Origin: Chloroflexota bacterium
Lineage (GTDB): Bacteria > Chloroflexota > Dormibacteria > Dormibacterales > Dormibacteraceae
Assembly: GCA_005880345.1 (NCBI GenBank)
Contig: VBGE01000284.1
Location: 1-10,412, forward strand
Direction of reading: 5' to 3'
DNA length: 10,412 nt
Part shown: one piece after another, positions 1-6,362 of the stretch
Numbering within the stretch: the first letter of the stretch is position 1
How the letters are laid out: every line of letters starts with the position of its first letter
Notes under the pieces: model-generated
Database searches by the model: none
What the model saw: only the letters and a program-made list of their open reading frames with translations
What the model was told of the DNA's origin: nothing
Translations under genes and position numbers: made by a program

Positions 1-97
1 CCTGCGCAGCGTCAAGCACGACACGGAGGCAATGGAGGAATCGTGGGCGGTGACCAGCGAACGGGCCGAACGGGCGGAACCGGCGGCGACCCTCTAG
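1..97 (+). CDS. 3' end of an unidentified gene (partial)
   Basis: An open frame enters from the left edge and stops at TAG 95-97. It gives about 31 residues, ending ERAERAEPAATL. Most third codon positions are G or C, which fits coding in this genome, and of the other two plus frames one is closed and the other has much poorer third-position GC. The tail is charged and helix-prone (many E, R, A) and I do not recognise it. Its stop overlaps the stop of the minus-strand LysM-CHAP gene by a few bases, so the two genes converge with no room for a separate terminator. The short length limits certainty. Confidence 0.4.
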   Translation, partial: LRSVKHDTEAMEESWAVTSERAERAEPAATL

Positions 98-1116
98 TAG
101 ATGAACCCGACCAGCTTGGCCCCGATCAGCTTCGTCGTGATGAGCCGGTCGTCGATCACGCCGAACGCGACCCAGTTCATCTCCGTGACCAACCAGGACC
201 CGTCCGGATTCACCGCCTCCACGTACGCCACGTGTCCGGCCCAGCTCTCGGCGGTCACCATGATGGCGCCCACCTTCGGAGTCGACCCGGTCGCGTAGCC
301 CTGCGCCGCCGCGTTCTGGTACCAGTAGTACGCGTCGCCGTTCCAGGTGACGTTGCGCTTGGTGGCTACGTAGTACGTGCACCAGCCCTGCGGGAACTTG
401 TTGTTGACGTACGGCCCAAGGCAGCAGCTCAGCACGTGGGTGATGTAGGTGCTGTGGTTGGTGCCGGCCAGGATCTGGTACAGCGCCGGCGGCGGCGGGA
501 ACGCCCCGCCTGTGCCACCAGGGACCACCAGCACCATGCCCTGCGTCAGCTGCGTCGAGCGCAGCCGGTTGAAGTCCACGATCGCCTGCGGGTCGACGCT
601 GTACTTGGCGGCCAGCGCATCGACCGTGTCGCTGGACTTCGCCACCACGACGATGCCGTGCACAGGTGGGATGACGATCTGCTGGCCCGTCGCCACGACG
701 TCGTTGGAGAAAAGGCTGTCGCTGTTCGACCAACGGATCTCGGCCACGGTGACGTGGTACTTCGCGGCGATGCTCGAAAGGTTCTCGCCGGAGGCGACCG
801 TGTAGGACACGGGCTGGTGGTTGATGGGCGCCGATGTCGGGATCGACACCGGCTTGATGATCGTGCTGTAACGGCCCAGCGTCACGTCCCCGTAGTAACC
901 GCCCTCACCCGTCACGACCGCTTCCGCATTCACCGGGCCGAACCTCGCGGTCAGGCTGGTGGGGAAATGGCGATCCATCGCCGCGTAGCTCGACATCGCT
1001 ACGGCTATTCCGAGGACGACGGCATGGGTCAGGTAACGATTAGCTCGCAGAATGCCTACCCCTAAATTTCGTGAACTCGCCCTACCCCGGACGAGTCCCC
1101 CAGAAGACCCAGCCAC
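94..1116 (-). CDS. Membrane-anchored LysM-LysM-CHAP peptidoglycan hydrolase
   Basis: This 340-residue protein probably cuts peptidoglycan peptide or amide bonds outside the cell membrane. A hydrophobic segment at about 29-47 follows a basic N-terminus and should act as a signal anchor. Two LysM glycan-binding domains follow, at about 103-150 (starts YTVASGENLSSIA) and 153-199 (weaker). The C-terminal CHAP domain covers about 235-325. Its candidate catalytic residues are Cys246 (in QGWCTYYVA), His295 (in AGHVAYVE) and Glu312 or Asn314 (TEMNW). A Cys pair at 231-232 just before the domain is unusual. The start is GTG, with GAAGG (1126-1130) nine bases upstream. About 260 bp separate it from the SDR gene upstream on the same strand, so it probably has its own promoter. 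The architecture is that of NlpC/P60- and CHAP-type daughter-cell separation or remodelling enzymes; the exact bond cut cannot be told from sequence. Confidence 0.9.
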   Translation of the reverse strand: MAGSSGGLVRGRASSRNLGVGILRANRYLTHAVVLGIAVAMSSYAAMDRHFPTSLTARFGPVNAEAVVTGEGGYYGDVTLGRYSTIIKPVSIPTSAPINHQPVSYTVASGENLSSIAAKYHVTVAEIRWSNSDSLFSNDVVATGQQIVIPPVHGIVVVAKSSDTVDALAAKYSVDPQAIVDFNRLRSTQLTQGMVLVVPGGTGGAFPPPPALYQILAGTNHSTYITHVLSCCLGPYVNNKFPQGWCTYYVATKRNVTWNGDAYYWYQNAAAQGYATGSTPKVGAIMVTAESWAGHVAYVEAVNPDGSWLVTEMNWVAFGVIDDRLITTKLIGAKLVGFIY

Positions 1117-1376
1117 CCTAACAGACCTTCGTCGGGCCGGTCAACCCCGAACGGCTACTTATGGGAAGCTCAACGGGCGCGACCTGGCCACGGGGTCCCA
1201 ACTCGATTCGAATTCGCGGACTGGCGTGCCAGAGGCCTCGGCGGCGAACAGCAGTTCGACCACCGAAACGTCGCCTGACCTGGCCTAGTAGCCGGTTCAT
1301 TAACAACGCTGAACGGCAGACGGGCCAAGACCTTGCTGCCCTCGTCCTTTATGTGCTGGAGATGCGGGTGGCGGGT
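1117..1376. other. Intergenic leader between SDR and LysM-CHAP genes
   Basis: This 260-bp stretch separates two minus-strand genes. I see no convincing ORF, and short frames here lack codon bias or family matches. A weak sigma-70-like pair occurs on the minus strand (TTGGCC at 1323-1328, then 17 bases, then TGTTAA at 1300-1305), which would leave a leader of roughly 180 nt before the LysM-CHAP GTG. Wall-hydrolase genes in monoderm bacteria often have cyclic-di-AMP (ydaO) riboswitch leaders, but I could not find the conserved ydaO sequence blocks here. Confidence 0.3.
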
Positions 1377-2114
1377 TTACGGCCCGCCGCGGACATAGAT
1401 GGTCTGGCCGGAGACGAAGCTCGACTCGTCGCTGCACAGAAACGCGATCACGCTCGCGATGTCCTCCGGCTGGCCGATGCGCTGCAGCGGAATCTGCGAG
1501 GCCGCGCCGATCTTGAAGGCCTCGAAGTCGACGCCCATCCGTTCGGCGGTGGCGCGAGTCATCCGCGTCTCGACGAACCCCGGCGCGACTGCGTTGACGT
1601 TGACGTTGAAGGGTCCCAGCTCGAGCGCCAGCGTCCGCGCCATGCCCTGCAGCCCCGCCTTCGCCGTCGAGTAGTTGGTCTGGCCGCGGTTGCCCAGCGC
1701 CGAGGTCGACGAAAGGAACACCATCTTGCCGTACTTCTGCGCCACCATCGCCTTCTGCGCGGCCCGGGCACAAAGAAAGGTCCCCTTCAGGTGGGTGTCG
1801 ATGACCAGGTCCCAGTCGTCGTCGGTCATCTTGAACAGCAGGTTGTCGCGGATGATCCCCGCGCAGCACACCAGCACGTCGAGCCGCCCAAGCTCGCGGA
1901 CGGCCCGCGCGACCATCTCCTCCACCTGCTCCCGTTGCGTCACGTCGCAGGCGACGGCGACGCCTCCGATCGGCTCCGCCACCTCCCGCGCCGGCTCGAG
2001 GTCCATGTCCGAGACCATGACCCGGGCGCCTTCCGAGGCCAGCCGGCCCGCGGTCGCCGCCCCAATTCCCCGGCCGCCGCCCGTGACGAGCGCGACACGG
2101 TCGGTGAACCTCAT
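1377..2114 (-). CDS. FabG-type short-chain dehydrogenase/reductase
   Basis: This 245-residue classical SDR is a cytoplasmic NAD(P)H-dependent oxidoreductase of the 3-oxoacyl-ACP / acetoacetyl-CoA reductase type. The cofactor motif TGGGRGIG lies at 11-18 and Asp57 in CDV contacts the adenine ring. The active site has Ser135 or Ser136, Tyr148 and Lys152 (YSTAK), followed by the APG motif near 177-179. The stretch AGIIRDNLL matches the FabG signature AGITRDNLL. Two usual residues differ: NNAG reads CCAG (83-86), and the tetrad Asn is His108 in DTHLKGTF, a pattern I recall from some hydroxyacyl-CoA dehydrogenase SDRs. The ATG start has GGAG (2120-2123) five bases upstream and overlaps the stop of the GGT-family gene (ATGA), so the two are probably translationally coupled. 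With no acyl carrier or fatty-acid genes nearby, housekeeping FabG is less likely than a specialised reductase. Confidence 0.92.
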   Translation of the reverse strand: MRFTDRVALVTGGGRGIGAATAGRLASEGARVMVSDMDLEPAREVAEPIGGVAVACDVTQREQVEEMVARAVRELGRLDVLVCCAGIIRDNLLFKMTDDDWDLVIDTHLKGTFLCARAAQKAMVAQKYGKMVFLSSTSALGNRGQTNYSTAKAGLQGMARTLALELGPFNVNVNAVAPGFVETRMTRATAERMGVDFEAFKIGAASQIPLQRIGQPEDIASVIAFLCSDESSFVSGQTIYVRGGP

Positions 2115-3685
2115 CGCGTCTCCGTGTCGAACGCAGCGCCGCCATCTTTGCGCGGGTCTGACGCGCCGGACACAAATCCATCCTTCTCGGCGACGATGAG
2201 CTGCGGCCGGGCGAAGTACGAGTCGTAGTTCAAAGTTCGGCGATTCACCCTGTACCCGAGACGCTCGAGTCCCTCGCACACGACACGCGGGATGCGCGCC
2301 TCCGCCTGCACGACGCTGCCCTGGAAGTCGACGCGCGGAGCGCTGACCGCCTCCACCGGCGACATGCGGTGGTCCAGCACGTTCACCAGCACCTGCAGGA
2401 CCCCGGTCACGATCTTGGTCCCACCTGGGGCACCGACGACCACACGCAACGAGCGGCCGTCGAAAACCATCGCCGGCGTCATCATCGTCACCCTCGTCTT
2501 GCCCGGCCGCACCGAGTTCGGTCGTCCTGGCCGCGGATCGAAGCAGTTCATGTAGTCGTTGTAGCCGAAGCCAAGGCCGGGCGTGACCACGCCGGACGCG
2601 GACCCGAGCGTGTGCGTCAGAGATACGGCGTTGCCGGCATCATCGACCACACACACGTGAGTAGTCTCGGCGCGGTCGTGCACCACGGCGCGCGCACGAG
2701 CGGCGTAGTCCTTGTCCGCAAGGGCGCCCATGGGAACCTCGACGAAGCGCGGATCGGCGACGTGCAGCTCGCGGTCCGCCACGGCCCACGCCATCGCCTC
2801 GACCAGCAGGCGTGCCGCCTCGGTGCTCGGCCATCCGTGCGAGCCGATGTCGTAACCCTCGAGGAAGTTCAGCATCTGGAGCAGGGTCAACCCGCCCGCC
2901 GGCGGTCCCGCCGCCGCCACCTGGTGGCCGCGATACGTACCGCGCATGGGTTCGGTCACGTTCACCTGGTAGGTCGCGAGGTCTTCCTTTGTGATGAACC
3001 CGCCGTTGGCCGCAAAGTCGGCGGCGATCGAATCGGCGATCTCACCTCGATAGAAGACATCGGGACCGCCATCGGCCAGCCGCTCCAGCGTGCGCGCCAT
3101 GTCCGCCTGCACCATGACCTCGCCGATCTCATACAGCCGCCCCTCGTGGGTGTAGATGGCCCGGGCCGCGGGCGTCGCCTGGATGCGCTGCGCGTTCGGC
3201 ACCACGTCCGGTCCGTAGTCGGTGACCCAGTAGCCGTGCATGAACCCACTCACCGGGAATCCATGCCTGGCCAGGGGGATCGCCGGTTCGATCGCCTCCG
3301 CCCACGAGATCGTGCCGAAGCGGTGCAGCGCCTCATGCAAACCGGCCACGGTGCCGGGAACCGCGACCGACTGATAGCCCACGTCGTTCACCCAGCCATC
3401 GAGGACGTAGCCGTACCGGTCCGCCGCCTCCCGGATGAACAGGCGCTCCCACTGGTCTTCGCGCACCAGCGAGCCGGCGGTGCCGTAGAACTCGAGCAGC
3501 GTATCGCCGGCCTCCGGGTTGTGAACCAGCATCACGCCGCAACCGCCGAGCCCGCACATCTGGGGGTCGATGACGCCCTGGACGAACGCGACCGTCACCG
3601 CCGCGTCGACCGCGTTGCCGCCCCGCCGCATCACCTCCAGCCCGATCTCCGCGGCCTGCGGCTGAGGGCAGACGATGATCGCCAC
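2111..3685 (-). CDS. Gamma-glutamyltransferase-family Ntn hydrolase
   Basis: This 524-residue protein belongs to the GGT family, Ntn hydrolases that cut themselves into a large and a small subunit to expose an N-terminal Thr. The family signatures are RRGGNAVDAAV (20-30), SVAVPGTVAGL (106-116), GPPAGGLTLLQMLN (260-273), the predicted cleavage and nucleophile site E|TTHVCVVD (Thr341), the second Thr at 359, and the oxyanion-hole glycines in GAPGG (418-422). The predicted subunits are about 340 and 184 residues, as usual. The segment before Thr341 is shorter than in most homologues. Residues that hold the gamma-glutamyl group in the E. coli enzyme look replaced (see findings), so the substrate may be another amide. 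There is no signal peptide: the GTG start has an in-frame TAA four codons upstream, so the protein is probably cytoplasmic. It is the first gene of an operon with the SDR. 'GGT-like amidohydrolase' is the safest name. Confidence 0.93.
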   Translation of the reverse strand: MAIIVCPQPQAAEIGLEVMRRGGNAVDAAVTVAFVQGVIDPQMCGLGGCGVMLVHNPEAGDTLLEFYGTAGSLVREDQWERLFIREAADRYGYVLDGWVNDVGYQSVAVPGTVAGLHEALHRFGTISWAEAIEPAIPLARHGFPVSGFMHGYWVTDYGPDVVPNAQRIQATPAARAIYTHEGRLYEIGEVMVQADMARTLERLADGGPDVFYRGEIADSIAADFAANGGFITKEDLATYQVNVTEPMRGTYRGHQVAAAGPPAGGLTLLQMLNFLEGYDIGSHGWPSTEAARLLVEAMAWAVADRELHVADPRFVEVPMGALADKDYAARARAVVHDRAETTHVCVVDDAGNAVSLTHTLGSASGVVTPGLGFGYNDYMNCFDPRPGRPNSVRPGKTRVTMMTPAMVFDGRSLRVVVGAPGGTKIVTGVLQVLVNVLDHRMSPVEAVSAPRVDFQGSVVQAEARIPRVVCEGLERLGYRVNRRTLNYDSYFARPQLIVAEKDGFVSGASDPRKDGGAAFDTETR

Positions 3686-3691
3686 GCACGT

Positions 3692-3697
3692 ACGTTA
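3692..3697 (-). promoter_or_regulatory. Possible -10 element for leaderless ggt-like transcript
   Basis: On the minus strand TAACGT (TANNNT pattern) ends six bases before the GTG start of the GGT-family gene, and no Shine-Dalgarno sequence is visible between them. That spacing suits a leaderless mRNA starting at or next to the GTG, as is common in high-GC actinobacteria-like genomes. No good -35 box is seen. This is an inference from spacing only. Confidence 0.3.
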
Positions 3698-3788
3698 GAC
3701 GATCGAATTCAACCCCGATGGCCCGCTTCTACACACGCATTTCCAAGCCCTGCAAGACACTCCGAGGCACGCCGTTCTACCCCAACAC

Positions 3789-4328
3789 GTGAGAGGAAGC
3801 TCAAAGGGGCAGTCCCTTGTCGAAGCTGCGATCACCTTGCCGATCGTCTTGCTGCTCGCGCTGGGCGTAACCGACCTCGGCCGCGCCTTCTACTACCGCG
3901 AAGCCGTCAGCAACTCGGTGCGGCAGTCCCTCCGTATGGCGGTCTCCTCGTACCAGCAGAGCACGGCGAACAGCGTGTGCGGGACCACCAGCGGCGGTCC
4001 GCTCGCGGTCACCGTCACCTCGGCGGTGCCTCCTGCAGGCGGATCGATCGCCACGATCGCCAACCAGGCCGCGCTCGAGAGCTCGAAGGATGGCACCACT
4101 GCAGGCTCGGCCATTGCCGGCGCCACGATCAGCATCACCTTCCACTGTCTCAACGGCCTCGCCATCACCAATGCCACGGGCAACGGAAGGCCGCCGACCG
4201 ACCCAGGCTCTGACTCCATCACCGCGACGATCACCAAGCAGATGACGGTCATCACGCCCGTGTTGTGGCCGCTGACCGGTGGGTCCTATCCGCTGCGCAT
4301 CACCTCATCGCAGAGGGTCGAATACTGA
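3789..4328 (+). CDS. TadE-like pseudopilin (first of two)
   Basis: This 179-residue exported protein has a type IV prepilin-like N-terminus of the TadE family. The short basic leader ends KG, then QSLVEAAITLP begins the mature form. The Glu12 lies five residues after the predicted G7|Q8 cut, as in substrates of TadV-type prepilin peptidases. A hydrophobic helix covers about 13-30, followed by the family's FYYREAVSNSVRQSLR segment. The rest is a Ser/Thr/Ala/Gly-rich extracellular domain with only two cysteines (64 and 120), a possible disulfide. The GTG start has no clear ribosome site, but it places the leader exactly where the family has it. It is the first gene of a three-gene set, and its TGA overlaps the next ATG by one base (TGATG). 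The divergent GGT-family gene lies 103 bp upstream. Role: probably a minor pilin or surface protein; no Tad ATPase or secretin is in the window. Confidence 0.85.
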   Translation: MRGSSKGQSLVEAAITLPIVLLLALGVTDLGRAFYYREAVSNSVRQSLRMAVSSYQQSTANSVCGTTSGGPLAVTVTSAVPPAGGSIATIANQAALESSKDGTTAGSAIAGATISITFHCLNGLAITNATGNGRPPTDPGSDSITATITKQMTVITPVLWPLTGGSYPLRITSSQRVEY

Positions 4329-4954
4329 TGCGCCGGAAGAAGGGCCAGGCCCTCGTCGAGTTCGCTCTCGTCTTCCCGCTCCTGTTCTTCCTGCTCGCCC
4401 TCTCGATCGACCTGTTCCGCGTCGACTGGGTCACCTCGACCGTCGCCGAAGCGACGCGCCAGGCCGCTCGACAGGCAGTGCCCAACGAGGTTCCGGTCGA
4501 CGGCGCCTTCGCGGGCCCCACCGGGCAGTGCTCAGGATTAGCGCTCACGCCCGTGGCCAACGGCTCAGGCTGCTTGACCAGCAACCGCATCGACGAGACC
4601 GTCGATGCGGTGATGGGCGGCTTCAGCCGCAGCTCGAGCATGGTCGAGGCGTCGCCGTCGAGCTGCCCCACCCCGCCGGTGGGCACGACGCAGGTATGCA
4701 TCTGGCCCTCGGAGCAGGGTCCGGCCGGCGCCTATGCGAGCTGCACTGCGGCGCGCAGCGCGTTGGGCCGCGATCCGATGCCCGGCGATCTCGGCTCACG
4801 TAGCGCCGAGTATTCGAGTCCGCAATACAAAGGGTGCTTCGAGGTTGTGGTCACCGTGATCTATCGCTACGACAGCCTCGTCCCGTTCCTGGGGGGCGCC
4901 GCGCCCAACCTGCTGCGCATCGCGGCGTCAACCACGATGCTCGCGGAGTACTGA
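4328..4954 (+). CDS. TadE-like pseudopilin (second), cysteine-rich
   Basis: This 208-residue protein starts at ATG 4328, chosen because MRRKKGQALVEFALVFPLL is a canonical TadE leader and helix, with Glu11 five residues after the predicted G6|Q7 cut. A longer in-frame start at 4265 would only add residues encoded inside the preceding gene. GAGGG (4313-4317) serves as ribosome site, and translation is probably coupled through TGATG. The helix spans about 12-29, followed by STVAEATRQAARQAV. The exported domain has six cysteines (68, 82, 113, 124, 139, 170), an even number that suggests disulfides outside the cell. The C-terminus (FEVVVTVIYRYDSLVPFL, then LLRIAASTTMLAEY) matches the beta-rich end of TadE proteins. 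It sits one base before the TadG-like gene. Confidence 0.88.
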   Translation: MRRKKGQALVEFALVFPLLFFLLALSIDLFRVDWVTSTVAEATRQAARQAVPNEVPVDGAFAGPTGQCSGLALTPVANGSGCLTSNRIDETVDAVMGGFSRSSSMVEASPSSCPTPPVGTTQVCIWPSEQGPAGAYASCTAARSALGRDPMPGDLGSRSAEYSSPQYKGCFEVVVTVIYRYDSLVPFLGGAAPNLLRIAASTTMLAEY

Positions 4955-4955
4955 G

Positions 4956-5891
4956 ATGAACGCGAGAGCGCGAGGCAAGCAAAGCGGACAGGCGGTCGTG
5001 ATCATCGTCGCGATGATCGTCGCCCTCACGGTGCTGGGCGTGATGGTGTTCGACGCCGGCCTGGCGATGTCCGACCGCAGAAACCTGCAGGCTTACGCCG
5101 ACGCGTCGGCGCTCGCCGGCTCTCGCTCTTACAGCCCCGGTGGCAATAACGCGCACTGGGTCGCGATGGAGTACCTCGGCACGGCGCTCAACTTCAGCAC
5201 CCCGGTCGGCACGTGCAACGGGCCGGGCAACTGTCCCGCCGGTTCGTACGGTGTCAACGGCTACACCATCACGTTGAGCGACACGTGGCGCTACAACGGG
5301 ATCTTCAACTACCCGACTGTGCTCGATGTCGTGGTCTCGCACCAGCAGCCGAGCATCTTCGCCCGCATGCTGGGCTTCTCCACCGTCACTACAGCCGCAT
5401 CCGCTCGGGCCACCATCCCCGGCCCGCAGTTCAACACCGCCTTTTATGCGGTTGCTGCAGTCAACGGCGACGCCATGATCAATGGCGGTGGTGCCGCGTT
5501 CCAGACGGTGGGCGGGCCTGTTTACGCCTATGGCTCGTTCGGCGCCAACAACGGCCCTCACGACACAGGCGTGCCATCGGTGCAGACGAACTACGACGGG
5601 ACTACGTGCCCCGGCAGCCCGCAGAACTTCCTGGACAACGGCGGCGGCTCGAACAGCTTGAACTACCACACGACCGACAACCTCGCGATGCCCCAGATCC
5701 CGAACATCGCGCCGCCCAACAACTACGACGTCGCCTCCTTCGCGGCCCTGCCAAACGTCGTCTACGCGTCGGCTGCCGCGGCGCAGGATGCATCGGGCCA
5801 CTGGAAGCCCGGCATCTACAGCGGTTTCGCTCACATCCGACCCCAGTGGTGCGGTGGCCATCATCCTCGACGGCACGGACGGCGGCCTTGA
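4956..5891 (+). CDS. TadG-like pilus assembly protein, N-terminal part (frameshifted)
   Basis: This frame encodes the TadG-like N-terminal domain: a basic leader, a membrane helix at about 12-34 (AVVIIVAMIVALTVLGVMVF), and the signature DRRNLQAYADASALAGSRS (40-58). A long exported region rich in Gly, Asn, Ser and Tyr follows. It stays protein-like up to about residue 291 (GHWKPGIYSGF), then turns into Arg/His/Pro-rich text typical of a wrong frame and stops at 5891. The natural continuation is in the +1 frame (next entry). ATG 4956 has GGAG (4945-4948) seven bases upstream and follows the preceding stop by one base. TadG proteins are thought to be anchored in the membrane and to take part in Tad/Flp pilus assembly; many short-operon homologues have no tested function. 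An intact protein would be about 427 residues. Confidence 0.85.
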   Translation: MNARARGKQSGQAVVIIVAMIVALTVLGVMVFDAGLAMSDRRNLQAYADASALAGSRSYSPGGNNAHWVAMEYLGTALNFSTPVGTCNGPGNCPAGSYGVNGYTITLSDTWRYNGIFNYPTVLDVVVSHQQPSIFARMLGFSTVTTAASARATIPGPQFNTAFYAVAAVNGDAMINGGGAAFQTVGGPVYAYGSFGANNGPHDTGVPSVQTNYDGTTCPGSPQNFLDNGGGSNSLNYHTTDNLAMPQIPNIAPPNNYDVASFAALPNVVYASAAAAQDASGHWKPGIYSGFAHIRPQWCGGHHPRRHGRRP

Positions 5892-6240
5892 CATCACTCA
5901 GGCGGCCCTCAACGGGCTCGACGACCTGAACGCGCCGGGGTACATCGGCCCGCGGGACCCGATGGGCACCCACAACTTCGTGATCTGGGGGGCTGGTGCG
6001 AATCCCTACACGGCCGGCGTCAACATCGGCCCACACGCAGCGACCGACATGAGCGGCATCATCTACCTGCCCAAGTCGCCTTACGTCAGCGACGGCAACT
6101 CGAGCCCCTCGTTCACAGGCTCAGCGTTTTTCCAGACCATGACGGTGAAAGGTGGAGGCAATGGCCAGCAGGTCTTCAAATGGGTGTGCAACCTGACCGC
6201 GGTCGCCGGCCAGCCTTACGACGGAGGCCTGATCCGCTAA
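5788..6240 (+). CDS. TadG-like protein, C-terminal part in shifted frame
   Basis: This frame carries the rest of the TadG-like protein. The first dozen or so codons from ATG 5788 overlap the end of the previous frame and look non-coding. Authentic sequence begins around LTSDPSGAVAIILDGTDGG (from about 5830). The remainder (THNFVIWGAGANPYTAG, DMSGIIYLPKSPYVSDGN, then FFQTMTVKGGGNGQQVFKW) resembles the repetitive beta-rich C-terminal region of exported TadG-like proteins in high-GC bacteria. No ribosome site supports independent translation of a 150-residue piece, and it lacks any signal sequence. It therefore makes sense only when joined to the upstream frame, by correcting one base or by a +1 shift near 5823-5835. 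It ends five bases before a strong hairpin. Confidence 0.75.
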   Translation: MHRATGSPASTAVSLTSDPSGAVAIILDGTDGGLDITQAALNGLDDLNAPGYIGPRDPMGTHNFVIWGAGANPYTAGVNIGPHAATDMSGIIYLPKSPYVSDGNSSPSFTGSAFFQTMTVKGGGNGQQVFKWVCNLTAVAGQPYDGGLIR

Positions 6241-6244
6241 AGAT

Positions 6245-6270
6245 CACGGGGGAGGCAAGCCTCCCTCGTG
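6245..6270 (+). terminator. Hairpin after tad genes
   Basis: A 12-bp stem with one G-U pair closes over a two-base gap (arms 6245-6256 and 6259-6270; in practice an 11-bp stem with a CAAG tetraloop). It begins five bases after the last stop of the tad set and lies between convergent genes. No T-run follows, so it may be an mRNA 3'-end stabiliser or a U-independent terminator rather than a classical intrinsic one. The stem works on either strand. Confidence 0.55.
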
Positions 6271-6326
6271 GAACCCCCTCCGTTGCAAGCGACGCCCGGC
6301 GGCGTTTGGCGGATCTCGCTGGGGCA

Positions 6327-6347
6327 CGGCCGGAGTGAATCCGGCCT
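6327..6347 (-). terminator. Hairpin after histidine kinase gene
   Basis: GGCCGGA and TCCGGCC form a perfect stem, extended by one A-T pair to 8 bp, with a five-base loop. On the minus strand it begins 15 bases after the kinase stop codon (6363-6365). No T-run follows. Position and stability suggest an operon end. Confidence 0.5.
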
Positions 6348-6362
6348 ACATCCGCAACTCGG

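Noticed and set aside
1117..1330. Possible cyclic-di-AMP (ydaO) riboswitch upstream of the LysM-CHAP gene
   Set aside because: The gene type fits and fragments such as GGGACCCC and GTAGGCATT recall the motif, but the conserved GGTGAATCC and CCGAATCCG(A/T)CAGC blocks are missing and the order does not match. A covariance-model search would settle it.
1371..1389. GGCGGG...CCCGCC inverted repeat at the SDR stop codon as a terminator
   Set aside because: The stem is short (6 bp), lies largely within the coding end and has no T-run; it may be chance in GC-rich sequence.
2369..4213. 614-residue plus-strand open frame opposite the GGT gene and across the first tadE gene
   Set aside because: Composition is Arg/His/Asp-rich, typical of the antisense frame of high-GC genes, with no recognisable motif. 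The GGT and TadE signatures are on the other frames.
5820..5835. Programmed +1 ribosomal frameshift in tadG
   Set aside because: No stop codon, rare-codon slip site or stimulatory structure is evident. An indel or assembly error is simpler, though not proven.
4851..5897. 348-residue minus-strand open frame opposite tadG
   Set aside because: It is Val/Arg-rich shadow text with no domain, while the plus strand carries TadE and TadG signatures with coupled starts.
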